Below, piece after piece: positions 1-5,168 of a DNA stretch of 6,478 nucleotides. Every line of letters begins with the position of its first letter. Within the stretch, counting starts at the first letter, position 1. Origin of the DNA: CAYMTN01 sp964393335 (lineage in GTDB: Bacteria > Chloroflexota > Anaerolineae > Aggregatilineales > Aggregatilineaceae); assembly GCA_964393335.1 (NCBI GenBank), contig CAYMTN010000279.1, forward strand, positions 1 to 6,478. Reading direction: 5' to 3'. Position numbers and translations under genes: made by a program. The notes below the pieces were generated by a model. The model made no database searches. It was not told the DNA's origin and was given only the letters and a program-made list of their open reading frames with translations.

Positions 1-8
1 CCCTACAT

Positions 9-35
9 CCCCTCTCCCACAAAGTAGGAGAGGGG
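9..35. repeat. GC-rich palindromic hairpin, likely dispersed intergenic repeat
   Basis: Perfect 9-base inverted arms, CCCCTCTCC at 9-17 and GGAGAGGGG at 27-35, enclose a 9-base spacer. No T-run follows, so it is not a classical intrinsic terminator. Hairpins of this C/T-arm, G/A-arm type are common between genes in some Chloroflexota and resemble REP-like dispersed repeats. Whether this one is multicopy cannot be seen here. A second hairpin of similar composition lies at 4846-4865. Confidence 0.5.
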
Positions 36-60
36 ACTTGATCCGCTGCGCGTCTTTTCT

Positions 61-81
61 GCCCGCTCCTGCCGGGCGGGC
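61..81. other. GC hairpin in non-coding DNA
   Basis: GCCCGC at 61-66 pairs with GCGGGC at 76-81 around a 9-base loop. It lies downstream of the minus-strand propeller gene and beyond that gene's proposed terminator. No T-run accompanies it, so its role is unknown. The flanking stretch 1-138 contains no coding sequence I can support. Confidence 0.35.
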
Positions 82-96
82 AGCAGCCAGACAACC

Positions 97-132
97 AAAC
101 GCCCCGGACGTTAACAGGATGCCGGGGCGTTT
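97..132 (-). terminator. Intrinsic terminator of the beta-propeller gene
   Basis: Perfect 11-base inverted arms, AAACGCCCCGG at 97-107 and CCGGGGCGTTT at 122-132, surround a 14-base loop. On the minus strand the stem begins about 6 bases after the stop codon at 139-141. The 3' arm ends in TTT followed by GGTTG, so the U-tract is short; the very stable stem and the position make termination likely. The symmetry would also allow action on plus-strand transcripts. Confidence 0.65.
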
Positions 133-138
133 CGTCCG

Positions 139-1224
139 TTATGGCAGGTCCACGATCCACACTTCGTTGTCGGTCGTGTCGAGATTGACGAACCCGCTGA
201 TCAGCGCCTGCCCGGCACCGGGCAAAAACGCCACCGCGCCGTAGAGTATCGGTGCCATCCGACCGGGCAGCTCCGGCAGATCGACGGTTACCGGGGCGTC
301 CGGTTGGTCCGCGTCCCACAGCATGAGATCGCCGGTGTCGGTGTCCAGCCACGCCACGCGGCGGCCATCCGGCGAGACAGCCGGCTGCGCGCGCGTATTG
401 GCCGGGATGGCAGTGATTTCAGCGCCGCTGACCGCATTGATAAACCGGATCATGGGATCATCGCGGGTATCCAGGTACACAACCGTGTTATCGGCGGTGA
501 CGGTCACAAACCGGATATTCAGATTGGGCAAAGTGTCTTCCGACGCAACCAATACGCTCGGCAGATCACTGCCGGCATCCCACCGCCAGATATTGCCGTA
601 CATCGTCGCCACCACGATGCCGCTGCCATCCGGCATTACGGCAAACGCCGCCAATCCGTCCGCCACACCGCTGGTCGAGTCCATAACATCGGAATACGAG
701 GCGAATCGCCGCGAAAATACCGCCGTAATTCCTCCGGTATCGGTATCCCACCACAAAATCTGCGGGAACACCCCGCCAATGCTCGCGGCGATTGTGTGCC
801 CATCCGGCAGATAAGCCAACCGCGACTTGCCGATCAGCGCTGGAATCCGTTTGCGCTCCATCCCGCTTGCGACGTCCCACAGCGAGAGGTACCCGCCGCC
901 GTGATACGAGGCCAGTGTCGCGCCGTCCGGCGACCACGCGATGTCCGACGCGTAATCCGTCTGCCCGGTGAGCAGCGTTTCTGCGCCGGATTCCAGGTCG
1001 ATCAACCGGATCGGCAGAAGGTCAGGAAAAACCTCATCACTGTGCATCGAACCGGACTCGGCGACGGCCAGCGTGGTGCCGTCCGGCGATAGTTTCGCCA
1101 CAAATATCTGCCCGGTGATTGGGATACGGCGCACGCCGCCATCCTGGGCCGCCGCCGGAGCCAGCCCGGCGACGGACATCACGATCACGGTGAGCGCCAC
1201 CAGAAACTTGGTCAATCTGAACAT
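139..1224 (-). CDS. Exported WD40/TolB-like seven-bladed beta-propeller protein
   Basis: A 361-residue protein. A signal peptide covers about residues 1-27: a short basic start, a hydrophobic core, then an Ala-rich AAA-Q cleavage site. No lipobox is visible, so secretion or loose envelope association is likely. The rest is a run of about seven propeller blades. Each has an SPDG-like turn (near residues 46, 98, 139, 197, 243, 284 and a degenerate one near 334), followed about 15-30 residues later by a strand such as LWD, WWD, WRW or VWIVD. It is built only from blades, with no catalytic domain, which suggests ligand or protein binding. The ATG at 1224 is preferred to the GTG three bases upstream because GGAGG lies 5 bases before the ATG but only 2 before the GTG. 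It is transcribed divergently from galT. The specific function is unknown. Confidence 0.85.
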   Translation of the reverse strand: MFRLTKFLVALTVIVMSVAGLAPAAAQDGGVRRIPITGQIFVAKLSPDGTTLAVAESGSMHSDEVFPDLLPIRLIDLESGAETLLTGQTDYASDIAWSPDGATLASYHGGGYLSLWDVASGMERKRIPALIGKSRLAYLPDGHTIAASIGGVFPQILWWDTDTGGITAVFSRRFASYSDVMDSTSGVADGLAAFAVMPDGSGIVVATMYGNIWRWDAGSDLPSVLVASEDTLPNLNIRFVTVTADNTVVYLDTRDDPMIRFINAVSGAEITAIPANTRAQPAVSPDGRRVAWLDTDTGDLMLWDADQPDAPVTVDLPELPGRMAPILYGAVAFLPGAGQALISGFVNLDTTDNEVWIVDLP

Positions 1225-1228
1225 CACA

Positions 1229-1235
1229 CCCTCCC
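1229..1235 (-). promoter_or_regulatory. Strong Shine-Dalgarno of the propeller gene
   Basis: On the minus strand GGGAGGG lies directly before GTGATG. Spacing from GGAGG is 5 bases to the ATG at 1224 and 2 to the GTG at 1227. This decides the start in favour of the ATG. Confidence 0.7.
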
Positions 1236-1390
1236 AGAACGTCTATGGTAAGGTAGATAGTAAGCGAAACCTGAATGACCGGCCACAGCGCGCCGCCAGC
1301 AGTAGCAAAAAACGGCAAGGATCAGTACACTTCTCAGGTGCGAGAGCGCTTTTTGCCTGATGATCATGCCGACCTAAATCGAGTATCAGC

Positions 1391-2431
1391 ATGTTAAACC
1401 CAAGCGAACACCCTCACCGGCGTTACAATCCGCTGACGGGCGAGTGGATTCTGGTGTCGCCGCACCGCGCCAAACGCCCCTGGCAGGGCCAGGTCGAAGA
1501 GTCGCCGCCCGATACGCGCCCCGCCTACGACCCGGCGTGTTATCTCTGCCCTGGCAACGAACGCGCGGGCGGCAATGTGAACCCGCCATACACGGGGACC
1601 TTCGTATTCGACAATGACTTCCCTGCCCTGCTGCCGGACACGCCCACCGACGAGCCGGATTCGCACCCGCTGTTCCGCATCCAGGGCGAGCGTGGCATCT
1701 GCCGCGTGATGTGTTTTAGCCCGCGCCACGACCTGACGCTGGCGCACATGCATCCCGGCGACATCCGACCGGTAGTGGATATGTGGGCCGAGCAGACACT
1801 CGACCTCGGCGCGCGCGATTTTATCAACTACGTGCAGGTCTTCGAAAACAAAGGGGCGATGATGGGCTGCTCCAACCCGCACCCGCACGGTCAGGTCTGG
1901 TCCACCAGCCGCCTGCCGCGTGAGGTCGAAAAGGAACTGGTCACGCAGCGCGCGTATTTCGCCGCGCACGGCGTCACGCTGCTGGCCGATTACCTGGCGG
2001 AAGAACAACGCCGCGCCGAACGCATCATCTACGCCAACGAGTTTTGGACGGTGCTGGTCCCGTTTTGGGCGATCTGGCCGTTCGAGACGCTGCTGATCAG
2101 CAACCGGCCCGCGCGCAGCATCCCACAGTTGGACGACGCCGAACGTGACGCCCTGGCTGCTGCGCTGCATCACCTGACCGTGCGCTACGACAACCTGTTC
2201 CGCACGTCGTTCCCGTACAGCATGGGATTTCACCAGCAGCCAACGGACGGCGGTGAGTATCCCTTCTGGCACCTGCACGCGCATTTTTACCCGCCGCTGC
2301 TGCGCAGCGCGACGGTGCGAAAATTCATGGTCGGTTACGAGCTGCTGGGCACCCCGCAGCGCGATATCACGGCAGAACAGGCCGCCGCCCGCCTGCGCGA
2401 CCTGCCGGATATCCACTACACGAAAGCGTAG
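1391..2431 (+). CDS. galT: Galactose-1-phosphate uridylyltransferase
   Basis: A 346-residue HIT-superfamily enzyme, close to the 348 residues of E. coli GalT. It moves UMP from UDP-glucose to galactose-1-phosphate through a uridylyl-histidine intermediate in the cytosolic Leloir pathway. The N-terminus (HRRYNPLTGEW, about 9-19) is typical and supports this start, although no clear Shine-Dalgarno precedes it. Structural-zinc candidates are C50 and C53 (CYLC), H113 and H164. The active-site block SNPHPHGQVW (161-170) carries nucleophile H166 and Q168. The second metal site is E182, H281, H296 and H298 (FHQQP and HLHAHF). Apart from the two cysteines and H113, which lie two residues earlier, the numbering matches E. 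coli. It lies 6 bases upstream of galK, with which it should be co-transcribed. The 166-base upstream region has no convincing promoter. Confidence 0.97.
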   Translation: MLNPSEHPHRRYNPLTGEWILVSPHRAKRPWQGQVEESPPDTRPAYDPACYLCPGNERAGGNVNPPYTGTFVFDNDFPALLPDTPTDEPDSHPLFRIQGERGICRVMCFSPRHDLTLAHMHPGDIRPVVDMWAEQTLDLGARDFINYVQVFENKGAMMGCSNPHPHGQVWSTSRLPREVEKELVTQRAYFAAHGVTLLADYLAEEQRRAERIIYANEFWTVLVPFWAIWPFETLLISNRPARSIPQLDDAERDALAAALHHLTVRYDNLFRTSFPYSMGFHQQPTDGGEYPFWHLHAHFYPPLLRSATVRKFMVGYELLGTPQRDITAEQAAARLRDLPDIHYTKA

Positions 2432-2437
2432 GTTTTC

Positions 2438-3586
2438 ATGGGAGTCAAAGATACTGTTTTACGAACGTTCGAAGAACGCTTTGGGCACGCGCCGTCTCTG
2501 CTGGCCCGCGCGCCGGGACGCGTGAACCTGATCGGAGAGCACACTGATTACAACGACGGGTTTGTGCTGCCCGCCGCCATCGATCGCGCAGTCTTCGTCG
2601 CAGCGCGCCCGCGCGACGATGCGCGCGTGCACCTCATCTCGACGGATTTTGAGACCGACACGACGTTTGCGCTGGATAACCTGGACGACCCCGATCTGCC
2701 CGGCTGGAGCCGGTACCCGCGCGGCGCGCTGTGGTGGCTGGGCGAGCAAGCCATCGCCGCGCCCGGTATGGACGCCGTGATCGGGGGCGACATTCCGCTG
2801 GGATCGGGCCTGTCGTCATCGGCTGCCGTCGAACTGGCGGTCATCGAGTTGGGGCTGGCGCTGGCCGGGGCGAAAATGTCGCAGGTCGACAAAGCGTTGG
2901 GCGGCGTGACGGTCGAGCATGAGTTCATCGGCGTGCCGTGCGGCGTGATGGATCAAATGGCATCGGCGATGGGCATCGAGCAGCACGCCCTGTTGATCGA
3001 CTGCCGCAGCCTGCAAACGGACCCTATCCCCATGCCGGACGGGACCAGCATCGTGATCATGTTCACGGCCAAACATCGCGGGCTGGTGGATTCCGAATAC
3101 GCAGCGCGGCGCGAGCAGTGCGAATCCGCCGCCGAAATCCTGGGCGTTGACGCGCTGCGCGATGCCACGCTGGACCAGCTTGAAGCGGCCAAAGATGCCC
3201 TGGGCGACGTGTTATACCGCCGCGCGCGCCACATCATCAGCGAAAATGAGCGCGTACAAACGACGGTTGCGGCGCTGCGTGATGGCGACCTGACGACGGT
3301 CGGGCAGGCGCTGCGCGCGAGTCACGCCAGCCTGCGCGACGATTACGAAGTGAGCTGCAAGGAACTCGACATCATCAGCGACCTGGCAAACGCGCAGCCC
3401 GGTTGTTACGGCGCGCGCATGACCGGCGCGGGATTTGGCGGCAGCGCGGTCGCGCTGGTCAAGGACGAGTCGGTCGCGGCATTCGTCGAAGCGGTCGGCC
3501 CGGATTATGCCATCCAGAGCGGGCTGACGCCGCAGATTTACGTCACGCAGGCCGCTAGCGGCAGCGGTATCGTGCCGCTGGCGTGA
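2438..3586 (+). CDS. galK: Galactokinase
   Basis: A 382-residue GHMP-family kinase, the same length as the E. coli enzyme, that phosphorylates alpha-D-galactose at C1 with ATP. The galactokinase signature GRVNLIGEHTDY is at 27-38 and includes the catalytic arginine R28. The ATP-binding motif PLGSGLSSSAA is at 120-130. Catalytic aspartate D172 lies in GVPCGVMDQM (166-174). The C-terminal GHMP motif GARMTGAGFGGS is at 325-336. In the segment before LVDSEY, where many homologs read N-[ST]-N, this protein has F209-T210-A211; it is not a known catalytic position. The gene begins 6 bases after the galT stop; a weak TAGGT overlaps that stop, so translation is probably coupled. It supplies GalT's substrate. 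Confidence 0.97.
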   Translation: MGVKDTVLRTFEERFGHAPSLLARAPGRVNLIGEHTDYNDGFVLPAAIDRAVFVAARPRDDARVHLISTDFETDTTFALDNLDDPDLPGWSRYPRGALWWLGEQAIAAPGMDAVIGGDIPLGSGLSSSAAVELAVIELGLALAGAKMSQVDKALGGVTVEHEFIGVPCGVMDQMASAMGIEQHALLIDCRSLQTDPIPMPDGTSIVIMFTAKHRGLVDSEYAARREQCESAAEILGVDALRDATLDQLEAAKDALGDVLYRRARHIISENERVQTTVAALRDGDLTTVGQALRASHASLRDDYEVSCKELDIISDLANAQPGCYGARMTGAGFGGSAVALVKDESVAAFVEAVGPDYAIQSGLTPQIYVTQAASGSGIVPLA

Positions 3587-3591
3587 TCGTA

Positions 3592-3616
3592 CCGGTTGAG
3601 AATGCTGGCCTTTTTT
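3592..3616 (+). terminator. Possible weak terminator after galTK
   Basis: CCGGT (3592-3596) can pair with GCTGG (3604-3608), including two G-U pairs, around a 7-base loop. Two cytosines and then TTTTTT (3611-3616) follow. The stem is short, but the location just after the galK stop and the T-run are suggestive. It overlaps a candidate promoter element for the next gene. Confidence 0.35.
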
Positions 3617-3623
3617 GTAGCAT
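3596..3623 (+). promoter_or_regulatory. Candidate promoter for the small membrane-protein gene
   Basis: TTGAGA (3596-3601, 5/6 match to TTGACA) and TAGCAT (3618-3623, 4/6 match to TATAAT) are separated by 16 bases. Transcription would begin near 3630, giving a leader of about 50 bases. The T-run in the spacer may instead belong to a terminator, so the call is weak. Confidence 0.3.
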
Positions 3624-3644
3624 GACGGCAGTCAGGATTCCGCC

Positions 3645-3660
3645 CGGCCCGGACGGGCCG
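3645..3660 (+). other. Perfect GC hairpin in the 5' leader of the small membrane-protein gene
   Basis: CGGCCCG (3645-3651) and CGGGCCG (3654-3660) form a near-continuous palindrome 9 bases before the Shine-Dalgarno at 3670-3674. There is no T-run. It could stabilise the leader or modulate ribosome access, or be a binding site for a dimeric protein. No known riboswitch matches. Confidence 0.35.
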
Positions 3661-3680
3661 TAGACGTGCGAGGTAGCGCG

Positions 3681-3947
3681 ATGTCACCACGATTCGACAA
3701 ACAGCCGACGCGCCGGTCCGAAACCCGGCGGCATCCTGCCGCCTTTGGCCTGATCATCGATCCCAAAGAACGCGCGGCGCGGCCAAAGGTCACGATCTGG
3801 CGCGTGCTGGGTTTTATGGGCGCGACGATCTTCGCCTGGCTGGCGTTGGGCATGATCTGGCCGGGGTTGGCCGCGTGCCTGTTGGCCCCGCTGGTCGGGC
3901 TGGTTTTTTATGAATTGTGGTATATCGCGTTTGAATCGGTGATGTAA
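3681..3947 (+). CDS. Small two-helix membrane protein, uncharacterised
   Basis: An 88-residue protein not recognised as any named family. Residues 1-37 are polar and strongly basic (SPRFDKQPTRRSETRRH and later PKERAARPK). Two hydrophobic segments follow, at about 39-58 (WRVLGFMGATIFAWLALGMI) and 62-83 (GLAACLLAPLVGLVFYELWY), joined by a short WPG turn. The basic N-terminus and short tail suggest an inner-membrane hairpin with both ends in the cytoplasm. ATG 3681 is chosen because GAGGT (3670-3674) lies 6 bases upstream; an in-frame GTG at 3666 would add five residues but has no ribosome-binding site. The next gene starts 5 bases after its stop, indicating one operon. Real coding is likely from the Shine-Dalgarno, the clean membrane profile and the tight spacing. 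Confidence 0.75.
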   Translation: MSPRFDKQPTRRSETRRHPAAFGLIIDPKERAARPKVTIWRVLGFMGATIFAWLALGMIWPGLAACLLAPLVGLVFYELWYIAFESVM

Positions 3948-3952
3948 GACCC

Positions 3953-4297
3953 ATGACTCCACAAACGGATAGCAGCATCTTCTTTGACGAGTGGCAAGCC
4001 TGCCTGCGCGCGCACTACATCTACGTGATTCGCGCCGACGACCAGGTCACCGAACTGACGCTGCGGCGCGTGCTGCTGCAAACCGGGCTGCGCGAGCGCG
4101 ATCTGGACGATCTGCGGGATGAAGCGTTCGCGCTGGGGCCGGTGGTCCTGGGCGAGACGGATTCGCCCGGCGATTACGCTGCCCGTGCGCCGGGCGTATC
4201 AGCAGACGCCGCGCTTGCAGACGAGGACGAGCGCGACGGCGACGAAGATGAGGATGATCTGCCAGGCGATGACAACCCCCAGTTGTCGCTGTTCTGA
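3953..4297 (+). CDS. Small acidic protein with C-terminal sliding-clamp-binding motif QLSLF
   Basis: A 114-residue soluble protein with no family I recognise. Residues about 8-62 look helical (FFDEWQACLRAHYIYVIR, then a Leu/Arg/Asp-rich stretch) and could form a small compact domain. About 63-90 is Gly/Pro/Ala-rich linker, about 90-107 is highly acidic (EDERDGDEDEDD), and the last five residues, 110-114, are QLSLF. QL[SD]LF is the consensus peptide that bacterial polymerases and repair or replication factors insert into the hydrophobic pocket of the beta clamp (DnaN), usually on a disordered tail as here. A clamp-binding role is inference from this motif. The start is 5 bases after the preceding stop with no clear Shine-Dalgarno, suggesting translational coupling to the membrane-protein gene. 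There is no catalytic signature. Confidence 0.75.
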   Translation: MTPQTDSSIFFDEWQACLRAHYIYVIRADDQVTELTLRRVLLQTGLRERDLDDLRDEAFALGPVVLGETDSPGDYAARAPGVSADAALADEDERDGDEDEDDLPGDDNPQLSLF

Positions 4298-4310
4298 GCG
4301 GAACTGACAC

Positions 4311-4339
4311 TTCCGATCCGGCGTGGCACATGCTATAAT
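4311..4339 (+). promoter_or_regulatory. Extended -10 promoter of tadA
   Basis: TGCTATAAT at 4331-4339 is a perfect extended -10 (TGnTATAAT). A poor -35, TTCCGA at 4311-4316, lies at 17-base spacing; CTGACA at 4304-4309 is a better hexamer but 24 bases away. The expected start of transcription is about 4345-4349, immediately before the ATG at 4350. The -10 overlaps another in-frame ATG (4338), which therefore cannot start translation from this promoter's transcript. Confidence 0.65.
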
Positions 4340-4349
4340 GCCCCCCACG

Positions 4350-4811
4350 ATGGACGATACCACCTGGATGCGGCTGGCGCTGGACGAAGCGCGGTGCGCT
4401 GCCGAACACGGCGACGTGCCAATCGGCGCGCTGGCGGTGCGGCACGGCGTGGTCATCGCGCGCACACACAACCGGCGCGAGATCGACGGCGACGCAACCG
4501 CCCACGCCGAACTGCTGGCGATCCGGGAGGCGTCCCACACGATCGGGCACTGGCGGCTGGAAGAGGTCACGCTCTACTGCACGCTGGAGCCGTGCGCGAT
4601 GTGCGCGGGCGCGATGGTGCTGGCCCGGCTGCCCCGGCTGGTCTTCGGGGCAAACGACCCAAAAGCTGGCGCAGGCGGCAGCGTGATCGACCTGCTGGAC
4701 CATCCCCGGCTGAATCACCGGGTCGAGGTGACGGGCGGCGTGCTGGCCGAGGAATCGACTGACTTGATCCGCCAGTTTTTTGCGGCGCTGCGGGCCGAGG
4801 GCCAGAAATAG
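4350..4811 (+). CDS. tadA: tRNA-specific adenosine-34 deaminase
   Basis: A 153-residue zinc-dependent cytidine-deaminase-fold enzyme that converts wobble A34 to inosine in tRNA-Arg(ACG). Zinc ligand H52 and proton-shuttle E54 lie in TAHAELLAI; the other zinc ligands C82 and C85 lie in TLEPCAMCAGA. VPIGA (23-27), THNRRE (39-44) and DPKAGAGGS (103-111) are the usual TadA substrate-pocket segments, which favours TadA over guanine or riboflavin-pathway deaminases. Start choice: in-frame GTG 4323 and ATG 4338 lie upstream, but the promoter -10 covers 4334-4339, so ATG 4350 is the first usable start. No Shine-Dalgarno precedes it, so translation is probably leaderless. The upstream clamp-motif gene could also read through, as no terminator separates them. 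Confidence 0.94.
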   Translation: MDDTTWMRLALDEARCAAEHGDVPIGALAVRHGVVIARTHNRREIDGDATAHAELLAIREASHTIGHWRLEEVTLYCTLEPCAMCAGAMVLARLPRLVFGANDPKAGAGGSVIDLLDHPRLNHRVEVTGGVLAEESTDLIRQFFAALRAEGQK

Positions 4812-4845
4812 GGCTACGAAAAAATCCATGCCCCACCCCCCGCAA

Positions 4846-4865
4846 CCCCTTCCCTGGGGAAGGGG
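4846..4865. repeat. Palindromic intergenic repeat
   Basis: CCCCTTCCC (4846-4854) and GGGAAGGGG (4857-4865) are perfect inverted arms separated by two bases. The upstream flank is C-rich (4831-4843). The 140 bases between tadA and the tRNA hold no gene. There is no T-run, so it is not an obvious tadA terminator. Composition resembles the hairpin at 9-35, but the arm sequence differs. Confidence 0.45.
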
Positions 4866-4951
4866 AGCAAAAGCGATCTTTCGCCGGGAAACGACGATCA
4901 AACGAGTTGGTTATTTTTGAAGTGGCTTAACAACTGCATACGTGACAATAC

Positions 4952-5038
4952 GGAGGGGTGCCAGAGTGGTTGATCGGGGCGGTCTCGAAAACCGTTGTAG
5001 CGTTCGCGCTACCGTGGGTTCGAATCCCACCCCCTCCG
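4952..5038 (+). tRNA. tRNA-Ser (anticodon CGA)
   Basis: An 87-base class II tRNA reading UCG. The acceptor stem GGAGGGG (4952-4958) pairs with CCCCTCC (5031-5037), with discriminator G at 5038, as expected for serine. The anticodon loop CTCGAAA is at 4984-4990 and the anticodon CGA at 4986-4988. The long variable arm TAGCG-TTCG-CGCTA (4998-5011) is the serine hallmark. The T arm is GTGGG-TTCGAAT-CCCAC. The genomic sequence continues CCT, so the CCA end is not fully encoded and must be added by nucleotidyltransferase. Confidence 0.96.
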
Positions 5039-5055
5039 CCTTTTGTTAGCCCCAT

Positions 5056-5088
5056 ACGACCAGGGTTTGCCTCTGGTCGTTTTGTTTT
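5056..5088 (+). terminator. Intrinsic terminator after tRNA-Ser
   Basis: ACGACCAG (5056-5063) pairs perfectly with CTGGTCGT (5073-5080), extendable by two more pairs to leave a 5-base loop. The T-rich tail TTTTGTTTT runs to 5088. It begins 18 bases after the tRNA and isolates it from the aminopeptidase gene. Confidence 0.85.
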
Positions 5089-5109
5089 CCCCCCCAACCG
5101 CGCGAAGCG

Positions 5110-5118
5110 TGTTACAAT
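5110..5118 (+). promoter_or_regulatory. Extended -10 promoter of the aminopeptidase gene
   Basis: TGTTACAAT is an extended -10 with a 5/6 hexamer. No good -35 lies at 16-18 bases, as the region is C-rich, which is tolerated by extended -10 promoters. Transcription would start near 5125, giving a leader of about 44 bases. The following ATGCCCC is shared with the tadA promoter. Confidence 0.55.
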
Positions 5119-5168
5119 GCCCCTCTCAATCACTTTAGCCGTTTCGACCGGAAGGAATCGAACGTTCA

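Noticed and set aside
304..1092. Plus-strand open frame antisense to the propeller gene
   Set aside because: The minus frame has a signal peptide, regular SPDG/WD repeats and a good Shine-Dalgarno; the plus frame is Arg/His-rich shadow sequence.
1240..1285. Possible minus-strand promoter for the propeller gene (TACTAT or TACCAT as -10)
   Set aside because: No acceptable -35 at 16-18 bases for either hexamer and no extended -10 TG.
1353..1380. Possible galT promoter TTGCCT-16-TAAATC
   Set aside because: Only 4/6 and 3/6 matches; too weak to annotate although a promoter must lie somewhere in 1225-1390.
1394..2416. Long open frame antisense to galT (about 340 codons)
   Set aside because: Lies wholly within galT, whose motifs are unambiguous. 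The frame stays open because of GC-rich codon bias, and its translation is Arg/Val/Gln-rich without any recognisable domain.
4047..4901. Minus-strand open frame of 284 codons spanning tadA and part of the clamp-motif gene
   Set aside because: Antisense to two supported genes; the translation is Arg/Pro/Ala-rich and low in hydrophobic structure, and it runs through the intergenic palindrome.
4917..4949. Possible promoter for tRNA-Ser (TTGAAG with GACAAT)
   Set aside because: Spacing of 21 bases is too long, and the -10 would place the start inside the mature tRNA.
4952..5038. tRNA-Ser as a phage or island attachment site
   Set aside because: No integrase gene and no repeated tRNA 3' end were seen in the window.
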